Shown: one piece after another, positions 19,203 to 29,391 of the stretch
How positions within the stretch are numbered: position 1 is the first letter of the stretch
Layout: each line of letters starts with the position of its first letter
Assembly (NCBI RefSeq): GCF_002135205.1
Contig: NZ_NEFZ01000004.1
Span: forward strand, 1-64,000
Direction: 5' to 3'
Origin: Acinetobacter sp. ANC 4204
GTDB taxonomy: Bacteria; Pseudomonadota; Gammaproteobacteria; Pseudomonadales; Moraxellaceae
Length of the DNA stretch: 64,000 bases
Translations under genes and position numbers: made by a program
Notes under the pieces: model-generated
Told to the model about the DNA's origin: nothing
What the model saw: only the letters and a program-made list of their open reading frames with translations
Database searches by the model: none

Positions 19203-19562
19203 CTATTTTTTATCGCGAATAAACTGATAATAATAGTCACTCAGGAGTTTAATGATGTGCTTTAACTCGGTTAAGTTTTCAAGATTATTACCCAAGCGAG
19301 CAACAAAGCGCCCACTGGCTATTTCCAAATCAATTTTTTCATTCATCAACATCGCACTATAAAAAAGTGCATTGAGGTCATCAAACTGATTGATTCGACG
19401 ATTTGAGAAATACGCTAAGCGTTCAGCATGTATATCATTGATCACAACACCCTCAATAATAAATCCATTCTGTTCATCATATTCAATCTGATGCTGCTGC
19501 AAAAACAGTTGTTCTGGTGCATCTTTCTTTCGTTTCAACAAATTGGTTAGTTTAGTGAGCAT
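19203..19562 (-). CDS. Hypothetical protein
   Basis: A 119-residue protein I do not recognise. No signal peptide or membrane helix. The N-terminus is basic (LTKLTNLLKRKKDAPEQ), the middle has a predicted strand-turn-strand (EYDEQNGFIIEGVVINDIHA), and the C-terminal half is helical (ELKHIIKLLSDYYYQFIRDK). It lies between aspA and mfd, all leftward, with 120-130 bases on each side and a strong terminator upstream of it, so it has its own promoter. Codon use resembles the neighbours. Confidence 0.6.
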   Translation of the reverse strand: MLTKLTNLLKRKKDAPEQLFLQQHQIEYDEQNGFIIEGVVINDIHAERLAYFSNRRINQFDDLNALFYSAMLMNEKIDLEIASGRFVARLGNNLENLTELKHIIKLLSDYYYQFIRDKK

Positions 19563-19633
19563 ATCAATCTAATCATCTTTCTCTCTGCATATTGTAGTTC
19601 TAACCAGGCTAGATTGTTAGCCAGTCTTAGCTT

Positions 19634-19673
19634 AAATGTATAAAAGCAGCCGATTGGCTGCTTTTATACATTT
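19634..19673. terminator. Terminator of aspA (strong symmetrical hairpin)
   Basis: AAATGTATAAAAGCAGCC, loop GATT, GGCTGCTTTTATACATTT: a perfect 18-bp stem with T-rich runs on both strands, 17 bases after the aspA stop. Confidence 0.9.
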
Positions 19674-19689
19674 CTAAGGCTATAAATGT

Positions 19690-21138
19690 TTAACTGACTT
19701 GTGCCAAAGGAACGACTGTAGGCGTCACCTCAGTCACCAAGTTTTCAAATGAGAAGATTTGATCCAACTGGTCTTGTGTCAGTAGCTCTTGCTCCAATAC
19801 TACCTGTTGAATGGTTTTATTTTCAGCAATACACTGTTTCCCAATTTCGTCACATTTCGCATGACCTAAAATTGGATCAAGTAAAGTCACAATGCCAACA
19901 CTACGCATAACTGCGTCATAGCATACTTGTTCATTGGCTTGAATACCTTGAATACATTTAGTGTCTAATGCAGCAATACCATTTCTAAGCAATTCAATTG
20001 ACTCATGAATACTCTGTGAAATAACAGGCTCCATTACATTCAACTGTAACTGACCTGCTTCTGCTGCCATGGTCACAGTTAAATCATTACCAATCACTTT
20101 AAACGCGATTTGGTTCACCACTTCAGGAATCACAGGATTGACTTTTGCAGGCATGATAGATGAACCAGCCTGTAGTTCTGGTAAACGAATTTCAGCCAAA
20201 CCGGTACGTGGACCAGAACTGAGTAAGCGTAAGTCATTACAGATTTTCGAGAGCTTCACCGCCAAACGTTTTAAGGTGCTCGATAAGATAATAAACACAC
20301 CACAGTCACTGGTTGCTTCAACATAATCTTCCGCACCAATTAAGTTAAGACCCGTCAGCTCTTTCAAGGCCTGAACCACTTCAACTGCATAACCCTGTGG
20401 TGTATTCACCCCAGTACCAATTGCAGTTGCACCCAAGTTCACTTCTAATAAAAGCTCACGTGTACGTTCAATTAAACGTAAGTCTTCCTTTAATAAAGTT
20501 GCAAAGGCACGAAACTCTTGCCCCAAAGTCATCGGCACAGCATCTTGCAACTGGGTACGCCCCATCTTTAAGACATATTGAAACTCAACTGCTTTGCCTT
20601 GCAAAGAATGAATTAAATTTTGGATCTGTATAAATAAGTCATCCAAACTGTAATACGTTGCTAAACGTAGCGCCGTTGGGTACACATCATTGGTCGATTG
20701 TGATTTATTTACATGGTCATTTGGATGAATAACGTCGTATTTACCTTTAGGAAGTGATAAATGCTCCAATGCAAGATTGGCCAACACTTCGTTGGTATTC
20801 ATATTAATCGACGTGCCTGCTCCACCTTGATAAACATCTAAAGGAAAAGCATGCGTCCAGCTTTCAGGAGTTTGGATTAATTGATCACATGCAATATCAA
20901 TGGCCTGAGCAATTTCGGGAGAGATTTTGCCAAATTTACAGTTGCTTTGCGCTGAGGCTTTTTTAACTTGCGCCAAAGCACGGATAAAATGAAGTTGAGT
21001 TCCTACTTTCTGATTAGAAATTTGAAAGTTTTCTAAAGCACGTAAAGTATGAATGCCATAGTAGCAATCCATTGGAACTTCCTTCGCTCCCAATAAATCA
21101 CGTTCTATTCTTGTTTGATCGACTTGAACCGTAGTCAC
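19690..21138 (-). CDS. aspA: Aspartate ammonia-lyase
   Basis: Converts L-aspartate to fumarate and ammonia, feeding the TCA cycle. 482 residues, of the aspartase/fumarase superfamily. It starts [20 protein letters not shown], has the TS-x-N region [33 protein letters not shown], and the mobile catalytic loop [16 protein letters not shown] near residue 320. The A-K-V-N-P-V-I-P form marks aspartase rather than fumarase (compare P-G-K-V-N-P-T-Q in the fumC gene here). It diverges from putP, and the long gap between them has several operator-like palindromes. Confidence 0.95.
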   Translation of the reverse strand: MTTVQVDQTRIERDLLGAKEVPMDCYYGIHTLRALENFQISNQKVGTQLHFIRALAQVKKASAQSNCKFGKISPEIAQAIDIACDQLIQTPESWTHAFPLDVYQGGAGTSINMNTNEVLANLALEHLSLPKGKYDVIHPNDHVNKSQSTNDVYPTALRLATYYSLDDLFIQIQNLIHSLQGKAVEFQYVLKMGRTQLQDAVPMTLGQEFRAFATLLKEDLRLIERTRELLLEVNLGATAIGTGVNTPQGYAVEVVQALKELTGLNLIGAEDYVEATSDCGVFIILSSTLKRLAVKLSKICNDLRLLSSGPRTGLAEIRLPELQAGSSIMPAKVNPVIPEVVNQIAFKVIGNDLTVTMAAEAGQLQLNVMEPVISQSIHESIELLRNGIAALDTKCIQGIQANEQVCYDAVMRSVGIVTLLDPILGHAKCDEIGKQCIAENKTIQQVVLEQELLTQDQLDQIFSFENLVTEVTPTVVPLAQVS

Positions 21139-21562
21139 TGCCTAGTACTCACTTAGATGCACAGAATTAGTGCAATAATGAAATACTAGTCTTTTCGATA
21201 TGTTTCATTGCTGTAAATATATTTCATAAATGAAATATTTTATATTTGAATGTTTGCTTTATGTATTAATTGTAACATCTCGTAATTAAAATAAGCTTTA
21301 AATTATAATTAAGCCAATGATTTCATAAAATGAAAAATATAATTTTTGTACAACTTGCACAAACTAAAACTAAGCAACAAACAAATAAAATATTTTCAAT
21401 AAGTTATAAGACAATTTTAAAAAACAATTAATATTTACATAAAATACACAAAAATATCTCACAACTGTTACAGAGTGTAATTTTATTTTCATGATTGAAT
21501 CGCCCTCTCAAACAAAGCGATTAAAAAATCTCCCATCTCGGATTTTTTGCCAAGGAATGCCT
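21139..21562. promoter_or_regulatory. aspA-putP divergent regulatory region with palindromes
   Basis: A 424-base AT-rich region without a gene. It holds ATATTTCAT-AA-ATGAAATAT (21219-21238), a second copy TTTCATAAAATGAAA (21321-21335), and a different 19-base near-perfect palindrome TTTGTACAACTTGCACAAA (21345-21363, 17 of 19 symmetric). These look like operators, but I cannot name the regulator. The open frame of putP extends into this region as far as 21491, but the ribosome site supports a later start. Confidence 0.5.
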
Positions 21563-23086
21563 ATGAGTCAAATTAACCCCACCCTCGTCACGTTTTTAGT
21601 TTATATCTTTGCCATGGTTGCTATTGGCCTCTATGCATACAAATCTACCAGCAACTTTGATGACTACATCTTAGGTGGTCGTAGTTTAGGAAGTGTCGTT
21701 ACTGCCCTTTCTGCTGGTGCATCAGACATGAGTGGTTGGTTACTCATGGGCTTACCAGGTGCAATTTATCTATCAGGTTTATCTGAGGCATGGATTGCAG
21801 TCGGTCTGATTATTGGTGCCTGGCTGAACTGGTTATTGGTTGCAGGACGTTTACGTGTGCACACTGAAATCCAGAATAATGCACTTACACTACCCGATTA
21901 CTTTACTGGTCGTTTTGCAGACCGTAAACGTATCTTACGTATGATTTCTGCGGTTGTAATTTTAGTTTTCTTCGCCATTTACTGTGCTTCAGGTATGGTT
22001 GCTGGCTCTCGCCTGTTTGAAAGTATCTTTGGTTGGGATTACACTACTGCACTTTGGATTAGCGCAATCGCGACTATCAGTTATGTTTGTATTGGTGGCT
22101 TCCTCGCAATCAGCTGGACAGACACATTCCAAGCAGGTTTAATGATTTTTGCGTTACTATTGACCCCAATCATGACTTACCTTGCGATTGATGGTAATGC
22201 AGCTGAATTCACGATTTTACTTGAAACTGCTCGTCCACAAGCGATGCATATTTTCTCTGAGTTGAGTACGGTTGCCGTTCTATCATCCTTAGCTTGGGGC
22301 TTAGGCTATTTCGGTCAGCCACACATTCTTGTCCGCTTCATGGCAGCAGATTCTGTGAAAACAATTCCAGCTGCACGTCGTATTGGTATGACGTGGATGA
22401 TTTTATGTCTAGGTGGTGCGGTAGGAGCAGGTTTTATTGCCATTGCCTACTTCCAACAGCACCCTGAACTCGCCGCAGTGGTTTCTCAAAACCCTGAAAC
22501 TGTGTTCATGGAACTAACTAAAATCTTATTCAATCCATGGGTTGCAGGTATTGTTCTGGCCGCAATTTTAGCCGCAGTAATGAGTACATTAAGCTGTCAG
22601 TTACTGGTATGTTCTACCACATTGACTGAAGATTTATACAAAGCATTTATCCGCAAAACAGCATCTCAAAAGGAGCTAGTTTGGGTGGGTCGTTTCATGG
22701 TGCTTGCTGTTGCAGTTCTTGCAATTTGTTTAGCAAGCAACCCTGACAGTAAAGTTCTAGGCCTTGTGGCTTATGCATGGGCAGGTTTTGGCGCGGCATT
22801 TGGTCCACTCATTATCTTGTCTTTGTTCTGGAAGCGTATGACCTTGAATGGTGCTATTGCAGGTATTCTTGTAGGTGCCGTGACTGTTATTCTGTGGAAA
22901 AATACTATGGGGCATCTTGGCCTATATGAAATCATACCAGGCTTCATCTTCTCTTGGATCAGTATTGTGGTTGTAAGCTTGTTGGGCAAAGCGCCTGAAG
23001 CTGAAATGGTTCAACGCTTTGAAAAAGCAGATGCACTTTATAAACAAGCAATGGCTGAAATGAAAGAAGAGTCTGCACAACGTTAA
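21563..23086 (+). CDS. putP: Sodium/proline symporter
   Basis: Imports L-proline with Na+ through the inner membrane. From ATG 21563 it has 507 residues (E. coli PutP 502) and about 13 membrane helices. The N-terminal signature is FDDYILGGRSLGSVVTALSA, followed by GASDMSGWLLMGLPGAIYL (Na+ and proline site) and GLSEAWIAVGLIIGAWLNW, all typical of PutP within the SSS family. AAGGA stands 6 bases before the chosen ATG; 24 extra upstream codons are polar and unlikely to be translated. It lies in one block with the Lrp-type regulator and putA, consistent with proline use as carbon and nitrogen source. Confidence 0.95.
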   Translation: MSQINPTLVTFLVYIFAMVAIGLYAYKSTSNFDDYILGGRSLGSVVTALSAGASDMSGWLLMGLPGAIYLSGLSEAWIAVGLIIGAWLNWLLVAGRLRVHTEIQNNALTLPDYFTGRFADRKRILRMISAVVILVFFAIYCASGMVAGSRLFESIFGWDYTTALWISAIATISYVCIGGFLAISWTDTFQAGLMIFALLLTPIMTYLAIDGNAAEFTILLETARPQAMHIFSELSTVAVLSSLAWGLGYFGQPHILVRFMAADSVKTIPAARRIGMTWMILCLGGAVGAGFIAIAYFQQHPELAAVVSQNPETVFMELTKILFNPWVAGIVLAAILAAVMSTLSCQLLVCSTTLTEDLYKAFIRKTASQKELVWVGRFMVLAVAVLAICLASNPDSKVLGLVAYAWAGFGAAFGPLIILSLFWKRMTLNGAIAGILVGAVTVILWKNTMGHLGLYEIIPGFIFSWISIVVVSLLGKAPEAEMVQRFEKADALYKQAMAEMKEESAQR

Positions 23087-23110
23087 TGTAACGCTTGGAA
23101 TGGCAAAAAT

Positions 23111-23132
23111 TAAGGGGCTTTTAAGCCCCTTA
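23111..23132. terminator. Hairpin between putP and the Lrp-type regulator gene
   Basis: TAAGGGGCTT, TT, AAGCCCCTTA: a 10-bp GC-rich stem between convergent genes. T tracts are short, so the terminator is moderate. Confidence 0.7.
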
Positions 23133-23152
23133 TTTACATTTCGCACACTCAA

Positions 23153-23647
23153 TCATTTCGACTGCGGTTTATATTTCAGCTGAATACGTGAACTTTCTTT
23201 GATGACTTCCATGACTGGATAACTGCGCGTTTCTTTCACGCCCGGCAACTGCCATAACACTTGACCTGATATTTTACGAAATTCGTCCATACTGGCACAG
23301 CGAATCTTCACCACAAAGTCAAAACCGCCACTGGTCATGTGACATTCCACAATTTCATCGTGTTGTAATACTGCATGGCGAAAATCATCTAAAACATTCG
23401 GTGTCGTCTTATCCAAAAGAATTTCAACAAACACCACAAAACTGGCATTCAGCATGTTTGGATTTAAACGCGCTTCATAATTTAAAATAAAACCTTCCTT
23501 AGTTAATTTTTGCACCCGAGCCAAAGCCGCCGTGGCAGATAGGTTCACCTCCTCGGCAAGTTTAATGTTCGATATCTTTCCATCTCTCTGAAGAATATCC
23601 AATATTTTGATATCTGTTCGGTCCAAACCAATAATTGGGCTCGTCAT
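23153..23647 (-). CDS. Lrp/AsnC family regulator, probable proline-responsive regulator of putA
   Basis: A 164-residue Lrp-type regulator. Residues 8-60 form the AsnC helix-turn-helix (LDRTDIKILDILQRDGKISN, then KLAEEVNLSATAALARVQKL); residues 75-155 are the ligand-binding RAM domain (FVVFVEILLDKT, ECHMTSGGFDFVVKIRC). It diverges from putA with 117 bases between the starts. PutA here lacks its own DNA-binding domain, so this protein is the natural candidate to activate putA (and perhaps putP) in response to proline, as PutR/BkdR-type regulators do. The assignment rests on position. Confidence 0.88.
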   Translation of the reverse strand: MTSPIIGLDRTDIKILDILQRDGKISNIKLAEEVNLSATAALARVQKLTKEGFILNYEARLNPNMLNASFVVFVEILLDKTTPNVLDDFRHAVLQHDEIVECHMTSGGFDFVVKIRCASMDEFRKISGQVLWQLPGVKETRSYPVMEVIKESSRIQLKYKPQSK

Positions 23648-23764
23648 CTGAATTAATCTCTAAATAGCATACAAATTATAGTGAGTTATTCGGCATTCTT
23701 TCTGTAATCATAAATTAATTACTATAGATCTCTCAACACATTATTGTATGCACAGGATGTAGGC

Positions 23765-26700
23765 ATGAATATGATGGAAAGCAACGCGCATTTCAACGAA
23801 TCTCAAACACCATTTGAATATATTACCGAATTCAAAGAAAAAAATGAGTTTGAGGTTGAAATCAACACCGCTTGGCGACGTGCCGAAACTGAGTGTGTTC
23901 AAAACTTATTAGACCACAGCAAAATTTCTGATGAAATGAATCAACGCATTCACGAACTTGCGTTTGATTTGGCTCATACTTTACGTGAACGTAAAAGCGG
24001 CAGCGGTAAAGCGGGTATTGTACAAGGACTCTTACAAGAATTTGCACTGTCTTCTCAAGAAGGCATCGCACTGATGTGTTTAGCTGAAGCATTACTTCGT
24101 ATTCCAGACATGGCAACACGTGACTTGTTGATTAAGGACAAAATCAACCAAGGCAACTGGAAAGAGCACGTTGGTCAAAGTAACTTAATGTTTGTCAATG
24201 CAGCAGCATGGGGCTTGATGCTCACTGGCAAGTTGATGGAAACACCAAAGCAAAATAGCTTATCAGGCACTTTAACAGGCTTATTGGCACGTAGTGGTCG
24301 TGGCATCATCCGTAAAGCAGTTGATGTGGCAATGCGCATGATGGGCGAACAGTTTGTCACTGGCGAAACCATTGGTGAAGCATTGCAACATGCTGAACGT
24401 CTTGAAGAAAAAGGTTTTCGCTATTCATACGACATGCTGGGTGAAGCGGCACTGACCGACCACGATGCTGATCGTTATATGAAAGACTATACCGATGCCA
24501 TTCATGCCATTGGTCAAGCGTCAAAAGACAAAGATGTCTATGACGGCCCAGGTATTTCAATTAAATTATCTGCTCTACACCCGCGTTACCAACGTGCCCA
24601 AATTGCACGTGTGCATGACGAACTTTATGGCAAAGTCTTTACTCTTGCTAAATTGGCACGCGGTTATAACATCGGTTTAAATATTGATGCAGAGGAGTCT
24701 GAGCGTTTAGAAATTTCTTTAGAAATGCTCGAACGCCTATGCTTTGAACCAGAGCTCAAAGACTGGAAAGGCATTGGTTTCGTTATTCAAGCCTACCAAA
24801 AACGTTGTTTCTACGTGGTTGACTACATCGTAGATTTGGCTAAACGTAGCGAAAAACGCTTAATGATCCGTTTAGTGAAAGGCGCGTACTGGGATAGCGA
24901 AATTAAGAAAGCGCAAATCGAAGGCATGACCGACTACCCTGTATTTACCCGTAAAGTACATACGGACTTATCTTACATTGCCTGCGCAAAGAAATTATTG
25001 GCTGCGCCAGAACAAATCTACCCACAGTTTGCAACGCATAATGCTCAGACTTTAGCAACCATTTATGAAATGGCGAATCCTGAGCAATATTATGTAGGTC
25101 AGTATGAGTTCCAATGCTTACATGGCATGGGTGAACCCCTTTATGAACAAGTCGTCGGTGAAAAGCTAGATAAAAAACTGGGTGTCCCATGTCGTATTTA
25201 TGCACCTGTCGGCAACCATGAAACACTATTGGCTTATCTTGTCCGTCGTTTACTTGAGAATGGTGCAAACACCTCTTTTGTAAATCGTATTGCAGACAAG
25301 TCACTCGCGATTGATGATTTGATTGAAAATCCAACGCAAACCATTCTAAGCAGTGCAAAACGTGAAAATGTTGTCGGTCAAAAACACCTTTCCATTCCAC
25401 TGCCTGCTGAGCTTTATGGTCAACTGCGTGCAAACTCTAAAGGTTTAGACCTTGCAAATGACACGGAGTTAACCCAGCTCAATCAAACAGCTCAACAGTT
25501 TTCACAACAGCAATGGTTTGCTGCACCTATGGGTGAGCAAATCCAGACAGATGAAACGGTTGTAAAGCAAAGTATTGTTAACCCAGCACGTCACTCAGAT
25601 GTTGTCGGTTATGTACAAGAAGCAACAACTGAACAAGTTGAGCAAGCATTAAATAATGCACAGGCTGTTCAAGACATTTGGGCACGTACGGCTAAAGACA
25701 CCCGTGCAAGTTACCTACTTCGTGCTGCTGACTTAATGGAAGCTCGCCTAGAAGAACTGATGATTTTACTGTGCCGTGAAAGTGGTAAAACCTATGCCAA
25801 TGCCATTGCAGAAGTTCGTGAAGCGGTCGATTTCTTACGCTACTACGCAACGCAAATGATTGATCTAGATCCGAATGCAGAGGTTGAGCCTTTAGGCACG
25901 ATGCTGTGTATTAGCCCATGGAACTTCCCATTGGCCATCTTCACAGGTCAAGTCGCTGCCGCATTGGTTGCGGGGAATACCGTGATTGCTAAACCAGCGG
26001 AACAAACACCGCTAATTGCGGCTCAAGCGATTCAAATCTTATGGCAAGCAGGTGTGCCTCAAGCGGCTGTACAGTTGATGCCGGGTCGTGGTGAAACTGT
26101 AGGTGCACAGCTCAGCGCAGCTGAACAGGTTCAAGGCATCATGTTCACAGGCTCGACTGAAGTTGCCAAAATTTTGCAAAAAACTGTGGCGAAACGTCTG
26201 AGCAAAAATGGTGAAAGCATTCCACTGATTGCTGAAACAGGCGGTCAAAATGCCATGATCGTTGACTCATCAGCACTGACTGAGCAAGTTGTACTTGATG
26301 TCGTTAGCTCAGCTTATGACAGCGCAGGCCAACGTTGTTCTGCCCTACGCGTACTATGTGTACAAGAAGACAATGCCGATGCTGTGATTCAAATGCTTAA
26401 AGGCGCAATGCAGCAACTTCAAGTGGGCAATCCATATCTACTCAAAACTGATATTGGCCCTGTGATTGATGCTGAAGCGCAAGAAAATATCCAAAAGCAC
26501 ATCGAAAAAATGCGTCAAAAAGGTCATCGCGTACACCAGTTGATGCGTAATGATACTCAAGACTCTGAACTAGATGCAGGCACGTTCATTACACCAACAC
26601 TGATTGAGCTGCCAAATCTCAATGATTTAGAGCGTGAAGTGTTTGGTCCTGTGCTACACGTAATTCGCTTTAACCAAGGCTCACTTAAACAGCTACTTGA

Positions 26701-27520
26701 GCACATCAACAGCAAAGGCTATGGCCTGACGATGGGTCTACATACCCGTATTGATGAAACCATTCAAACTGTAATGACCCATGCTGAAGTCGGTAACCTT
26801 TACATCAACCGTAACATCGTGGGTGCAGTAGTCGGTGTACAACCTTTTGGTGGTGAAGGTTTATCGGGTACAGGCCCTAAAGCGGGTGGTCCAATTTATC
26901 TATATCGCTTAATGCAAAACTGTTCTGCGAAAAAGTTGAATAAACCATTTGCAACAGGTGCTGATTTGAACCCTCAGGTCGAGTTCAGCAACTCTGCATT
27001 GCTCCTTGAGTGGGCAACTAAAACCTTCCCAGCTGTAAAATTGGCAAAAATTGAGAACTTCTGTTCAGGCCATCATTACGAGTTGCAAGGCCCAACAGGT
27101 GAAAGTAACCAATACATGGTGATCCCACGTCATGCAGTCTTGTCATTAGCTGAACAAGAAGCGGATCAGTTACAACAGTTGAATGCGATTTTTGCAGTCG
27201 GTAGCCGTCCAGCAGTACTCGCAGATAACCGCTTTGTGTTAAAGCACATGCCAAGCATGCCTAAAGCATTGGCTCAAGCGTTCCATGTCATCAAAGACAT
27301 CAAAACTGATGCATTTGATGCGGTATTGCACCATGGTACGACAGCACAACTTTTAGCTCTGCAACAACAGATAGCTGAACGTCAAGGTGCGATTGTCGGT
27401 ATTACCCACCTTAGCCCATCACAAACTGCCATTCCTCTGGAACGTTTTGTGATTGAGCGCGCGATCAGTGTTAACACTGCAGCTGCTGGTGGAAATGCAA
27501 GTCTGATGACTTTGAACTAA
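23765..27520 (+). CDS. putA: Bifunctional proline dehydrogenase / L-glutamate-gamma-semialdehyde dehydrogenase PutA
   Basis: Oxidises proline to glutamate in two steps with channelled intermediate, passing electrons to FAD/quinone and then NAD+. 1251 residues from ATG 23765, which has AGGA upstream. The N-terminal part is a helical arm without the ribbon-helix-helix found in E. coli PutA (1320), so it should not repress its own gene. The proline dehydrogenase barrel spans about 190-500 (GPGISIKLSALHPRYQRAQ, LMIRLVKGAYWDSEIKKAQ). The aldehyde dehydrogenase domain has ISPWNFPLAIFTGQVAAALV, catalytic Glu in IAETGGQNAM (near 823) and catalytic Cys in GQRCSALRVL (near 857). A C-terminal ALDH-like lid follows. 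Two hairpins follow the gene. Confidence 0.96.
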   Translation: MNMMESNAHFNESQTPFEYITEFKEKNEFEVEINTAWRRAETECVQNLLDHSKISDEMNQRIHELAFDLAHTLRERKSGSGKAGIVQGLLQEFALSSQEGIALMCLAEALLRIPDMATRDLLIKDKINQGNWKEHVGQSNLMFVNAAAWGLMLTGKLMETPKQNSLSGTLTGLLARSGRGIIRKAVDVAMRMMGEQFVTGETIGEALQHAERLEEKGFRYSYDMLGEAALTDHDADRYMKDYTDAIHAIGQASKDKDVYDGPGISIKLSALHPRYQRAQIARVHDELYGKVFTLAKLARGYNIGLNIDAEESERLEISLEMLERLCFEPELKDWKGIGFVIQAYQKRCFYVVDYIVDLAKRSEKRLMIRLVKGAYWDSEIKKAQIEGMTDYPVFTRKVHTDLSYIACAKKLLAAPEQIYPQFATHNAQTLATIYEMANPEQYYVGQYEFQCLHGMGEPLYEQVVGEKLDKKLGVPCRIYAPVGNHETLLAYLVRRLLENGANTSFVNRIADKSLAIDDLIENPTQTILSSAKRENVVGQKHLSIPLPAELYGQLRANSKGLDLANDTELTQLNQTAQQFSQQQWFAAPMGEQIQTDETVVKQSIVNPARHSDVVGYVQEATTEQVEQALNNAQAVQDIWARTAKDTRASYLLRAADLMEARLEELMILLCRESGKTYANAIAEVREAVDFLRYYATQMIDLDPNAEVEPLGTMLCISPWNFPLAIFTGQVAAALVAGNTVIAKPAEQTPLIAAQAIQILWQAGVPQAAVQLMPGRGETVGAQLSAAEQVQGIMFTGSTEVAKILQKTVAKRLSKNGESIPLIAETGGQNAMIVDSSALTEQVVLDVVSSAYDSAGQRCSALRVLCVQEDNADAVIQMLKGAMQQLQVGNPYLLKTDIGPVIDAEAQENIQKHIEKMRQKGHRVHQLMRNDTQDSELDAGTFITPTLIELPNLNDLEREVFGPVLHVIRFNQGSLKQLLEHINSKGYGLTMGLHTRIDETIQTVMTHAEVGNLYINRNIVGAVVGVQPFGGEGLSGTGPKAGGPIYLYRLMQNCSAKKLNKPFATGADLNPQVEFSNSALLLEWATKTFPAVKLAKIENFCSGHHYELQGPTGESNQYMVIPRHAVLSLAEQEADQLQQLNAIFAVGSRPAVLADNRFVLKHMPSMPKALAQAFHVIKDIKTDAFDAVLHHGTTAQLLALQQQIAERQGAIVGITHLSPSQTAIPLERFVIERAISVNTAAAGGNASLMTLN

Positions 27521-27529
27521 ACCCAATTT

Positions 27530-27561
27530 AAACCTGTAGTCCGCATTGGGGTTACAGGTTT
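27530..27561 (+). terminator. First terminator after putA
   Basis: AAACCTGTA (27530-27538) pairs with TACAGGTTT (27553-27561), followed by TTTACC. It lies 10 bases after the putA stop. Confidence 0.75.
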
Positions 27562-27579
27562 TTACCGTGTTTCCTCTAT

Positions 27580-27620
27580 TGCCAAGTAAACATCTCCTGG
27601 TCTGTTTACTTGGCATTTTT
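27580..27620 (+). terminator. Second terminator after putA
   Basis: TGCCAAGTAAAC (27580-27591), a 12-base loop, GTTTACTTGGCA (27604-27615), then TTTTT. Perfect 12-bp stem in tandem with the preceding hairpin. Confidence 0.85.
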
Positions 27621-27786
27621 TATGTGACTCAGTTTGGCTTAATCTGCTCGAAAATTTCTGATATAACAATACATCAATCCACCTGTAGCATGAATAAACT
27701 CCACGCTTTTGCTGAATATCTTTAGGCTAATTCGGCAAACTTTGTTACCATCTCTTTTTTCAATATGTTTGCGATTTTTACTGCAT

Positions 27787-28869
27787 ATGACTTCTTCTTA
27801 TCAACAACAACTTGACGCCAAAATTGAACGAATTACAGCTCAATTTGCTGAATTCACTCCACCTTCGCTTGAAGTTTTTCAATCTCCTGAAAAAAACTTT
27901 CGCATGCGTGCAGAATTCCGTATTTGGCATACCGAAGATGATATGTTTTATGCCATGTTTGAACGCGATGAAGACAATCAGAAAAAAGTCATTCGTATTG
28001 ATGACTTCCCAATCGCTGATACCAGTATTAATCAGCTCATGCCTGTTTTATTGGCAGAATTAAAAAGCAATGACCTCCTCTCAAAACGCTTATTTGAAGT
28101 GCATTTCTTAGCGACCTTAAAAGGTGAAATGCTGGTTTCGCTGATTTATCGCTGCCCACTCGATGAACAATGGCAGGTTTTAGCCAAACAACTCGCAGAA
28201 AAATTAAATATTAAGTTGATTGGTCGTAGCCGTGGTCAAAAAGTGGTACTTACTGATGAATTTGTGGTGGAAGAACTGCAAGTTTTTGAGCGTAAATATC
28301 AGTACAAACAAATTGAAAGCAGTTTTACCCAGCCCAATGCGCAAGTCTGCCAAAAAATGCTCGAATGGGCCTGTAATGCTGCACAACAGTCGCACAAAGA
28401 TTTGTTAGAACTTTACTGTGGCAATGGTAACTTCACCCTACCGCTTTCAACCCGTTTCAACCGTGTCTTAGCCACTGAACTGGCTAAGTCCTCAGTGTAT
28501 GCCGCACAGTGGAATATCGAACAAAATAAAATCGACAATATCCAAGTCGCACGCTTGTCAGCAGAAGACTTCACCCAAGCTTATAACGGTGAACGTGAAT
28601 TCCGTCGCTTACAAGAAGCAAATATCGACATGAGTAGTTATGAGTTCGATACTGTGTTTGTTGACCCACCGCGTGCGGGTATTGATGATGAAACATTAAA
28701 GTTGATTCAACGTTTTGAGCACATCATTTATATTTCGTGTAACCCTGACACCTTGTATGACAACTTAAAAACACTCAGCCAAACCCATAAAATTTCAAAG
28801 TTTGCGATGTTTGACCAGTTCCCGTATACGCATCATGTTGAAGCAGGAATTCTGCTCGAAAAGATCTAA
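27787..28869 (+). CDS. trmA: tRNA (uracil-54-C5)-methyltransferase TrmA
   Basis: Makes ribothymidine at position 54 in the T loop of tRNA, using SAM. From ATG 27787 it has 360 residues, as in the family (E. coli 366); the open frame extends 26 codons upstream, but those are hydrophobic and not part of TrmA. SAM site [16 protein letters not shown] near 208; [18 protein letters not shown] near 295-310; the catalytic Cys in [12 protein letters not shown] near 317; and the general base Glu close to the end ([11 protein letters not shown]). It lacks an N-terminal TRAM domain, as expected for TrmA. Apparently monocistronic. Confidence 0.95.
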   Translation: MTSSYQQQLDAKIERITAQFAEFTPPSLEVFQSPEKNFRMRAEFRIWHTEDDMFYAMFERDEDNQKKVIRIDDFPIADTSINQLMPVLLAELKSNDLLSKRLFEVHFLATLKGEMLVSLIYRCPLDEQWQVLAKQLAEKLNIKLIGRSRGQKVVLTDEFVVEELQVFERKYQYKQIESSFTQPNAQVCQKMLEWACNAAQQSHKDLLELYCGNGNFTLPLSTRFNRVLATELAKSSVYAAQWNIEQNKIDNIQVARLSAEDFTQAYNGEREFRRLQEANIDMSSYEFDTVFVDPPRAGIDDETLKLIQRFEHIIYISCNPDTLYDNLKTLSQTHKISKFAMFDQFPYTHHVEAGILLEKI

Positions 28870-29112
28870 ACAATTTGTTGCAAAATATGCAACTTCAAAA
28901 ATGAAGCCGTCACAGGCTTCATTTTTACTTATTCTTAGAAAATAGTAATTTACATAAAATACAAGAATTTTCCCTGTCATAATAACGTTAACTTATGAAA
29001 CTATAATCGGAATTTTTGGATACTGATTGTTGCTTTTATCTCTTTGCCCATCTTGCATTATTCTCTAGATTGGTTATATTTCACCCTATGTTAGGTTGTT
29101 AATGAAGTGTCT

Positions 29113-29337
29113 ATGAGTTTTTGGCAAAAGCTGTTTTCAAATGAACAGCAAAACGAGCATAAAAATCAAATTGCTTGTGTTGAAAATGACTGCTCTTGTA
29201 AAACCAACGAACAACTTCTCGAAAAGCTGAAAGTAGCAACGGATGAAGATGTGATTGTTGGTATTAAAAAAGTTTTGGCTTCGCGTGGCTATAGCCGTAG
29301 GGAGTTAAATGAACTTCAGCATCGACCTCTACAATAG
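29113..29337 (+). CDS. Small hypothetical protein with Cys cluster
   Basis: A 74-residue protein I do not recognise. It starts MSFWQKLFSNEQQNEHKNQ, which looks like an amphipathic N-terminal helix. A short cysteine cluster (ACVENDCSCK, three Cys in nine residues) follows, and the rest is helical (NEQLLEKLKVATDEDVIVGI). The end (RGYSRRELNELQ) is basic. I chose ATG 29113 over the GTG two codons upstream. A perfect terminator follows 26 bases after the stop, which supports a real transcribed gene. Confidence 0.6.
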   Translation: MSFWQKLFSNEQQNEHKNQIACVENDCSCKTNEQLLEKLKVATDEDVIVGIKKVLASRGYSRRELNELQHRPLQ

Positions 29338-29363
29338 TAGAGTTTCTGAATATTCACCAAGAA

Positions 29364-29391
29364 GGCATTTAGATTAATCTAAATGCCTTTT
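29364..29391. terminator. Palindromic terminator after the small Cys protein gene
   Basis: A perfect 28-base palindrome (AAGGCATTTAGATT and its complement) followed by a T run to 29395. Confidence 0.9.

Noticed and set aside
21491..21562. N-terminal extension of PutP
   Set aside because: The 24 extra residues are polar and absent in PutP proteins; AAGGA lies 6 bases before the later ATG.
27709..27786. N-terminal extension of TrmA
   Set aside because: Residues are hydrophobic and unlike TrmA; the protein from ATG 27787 has normal length.
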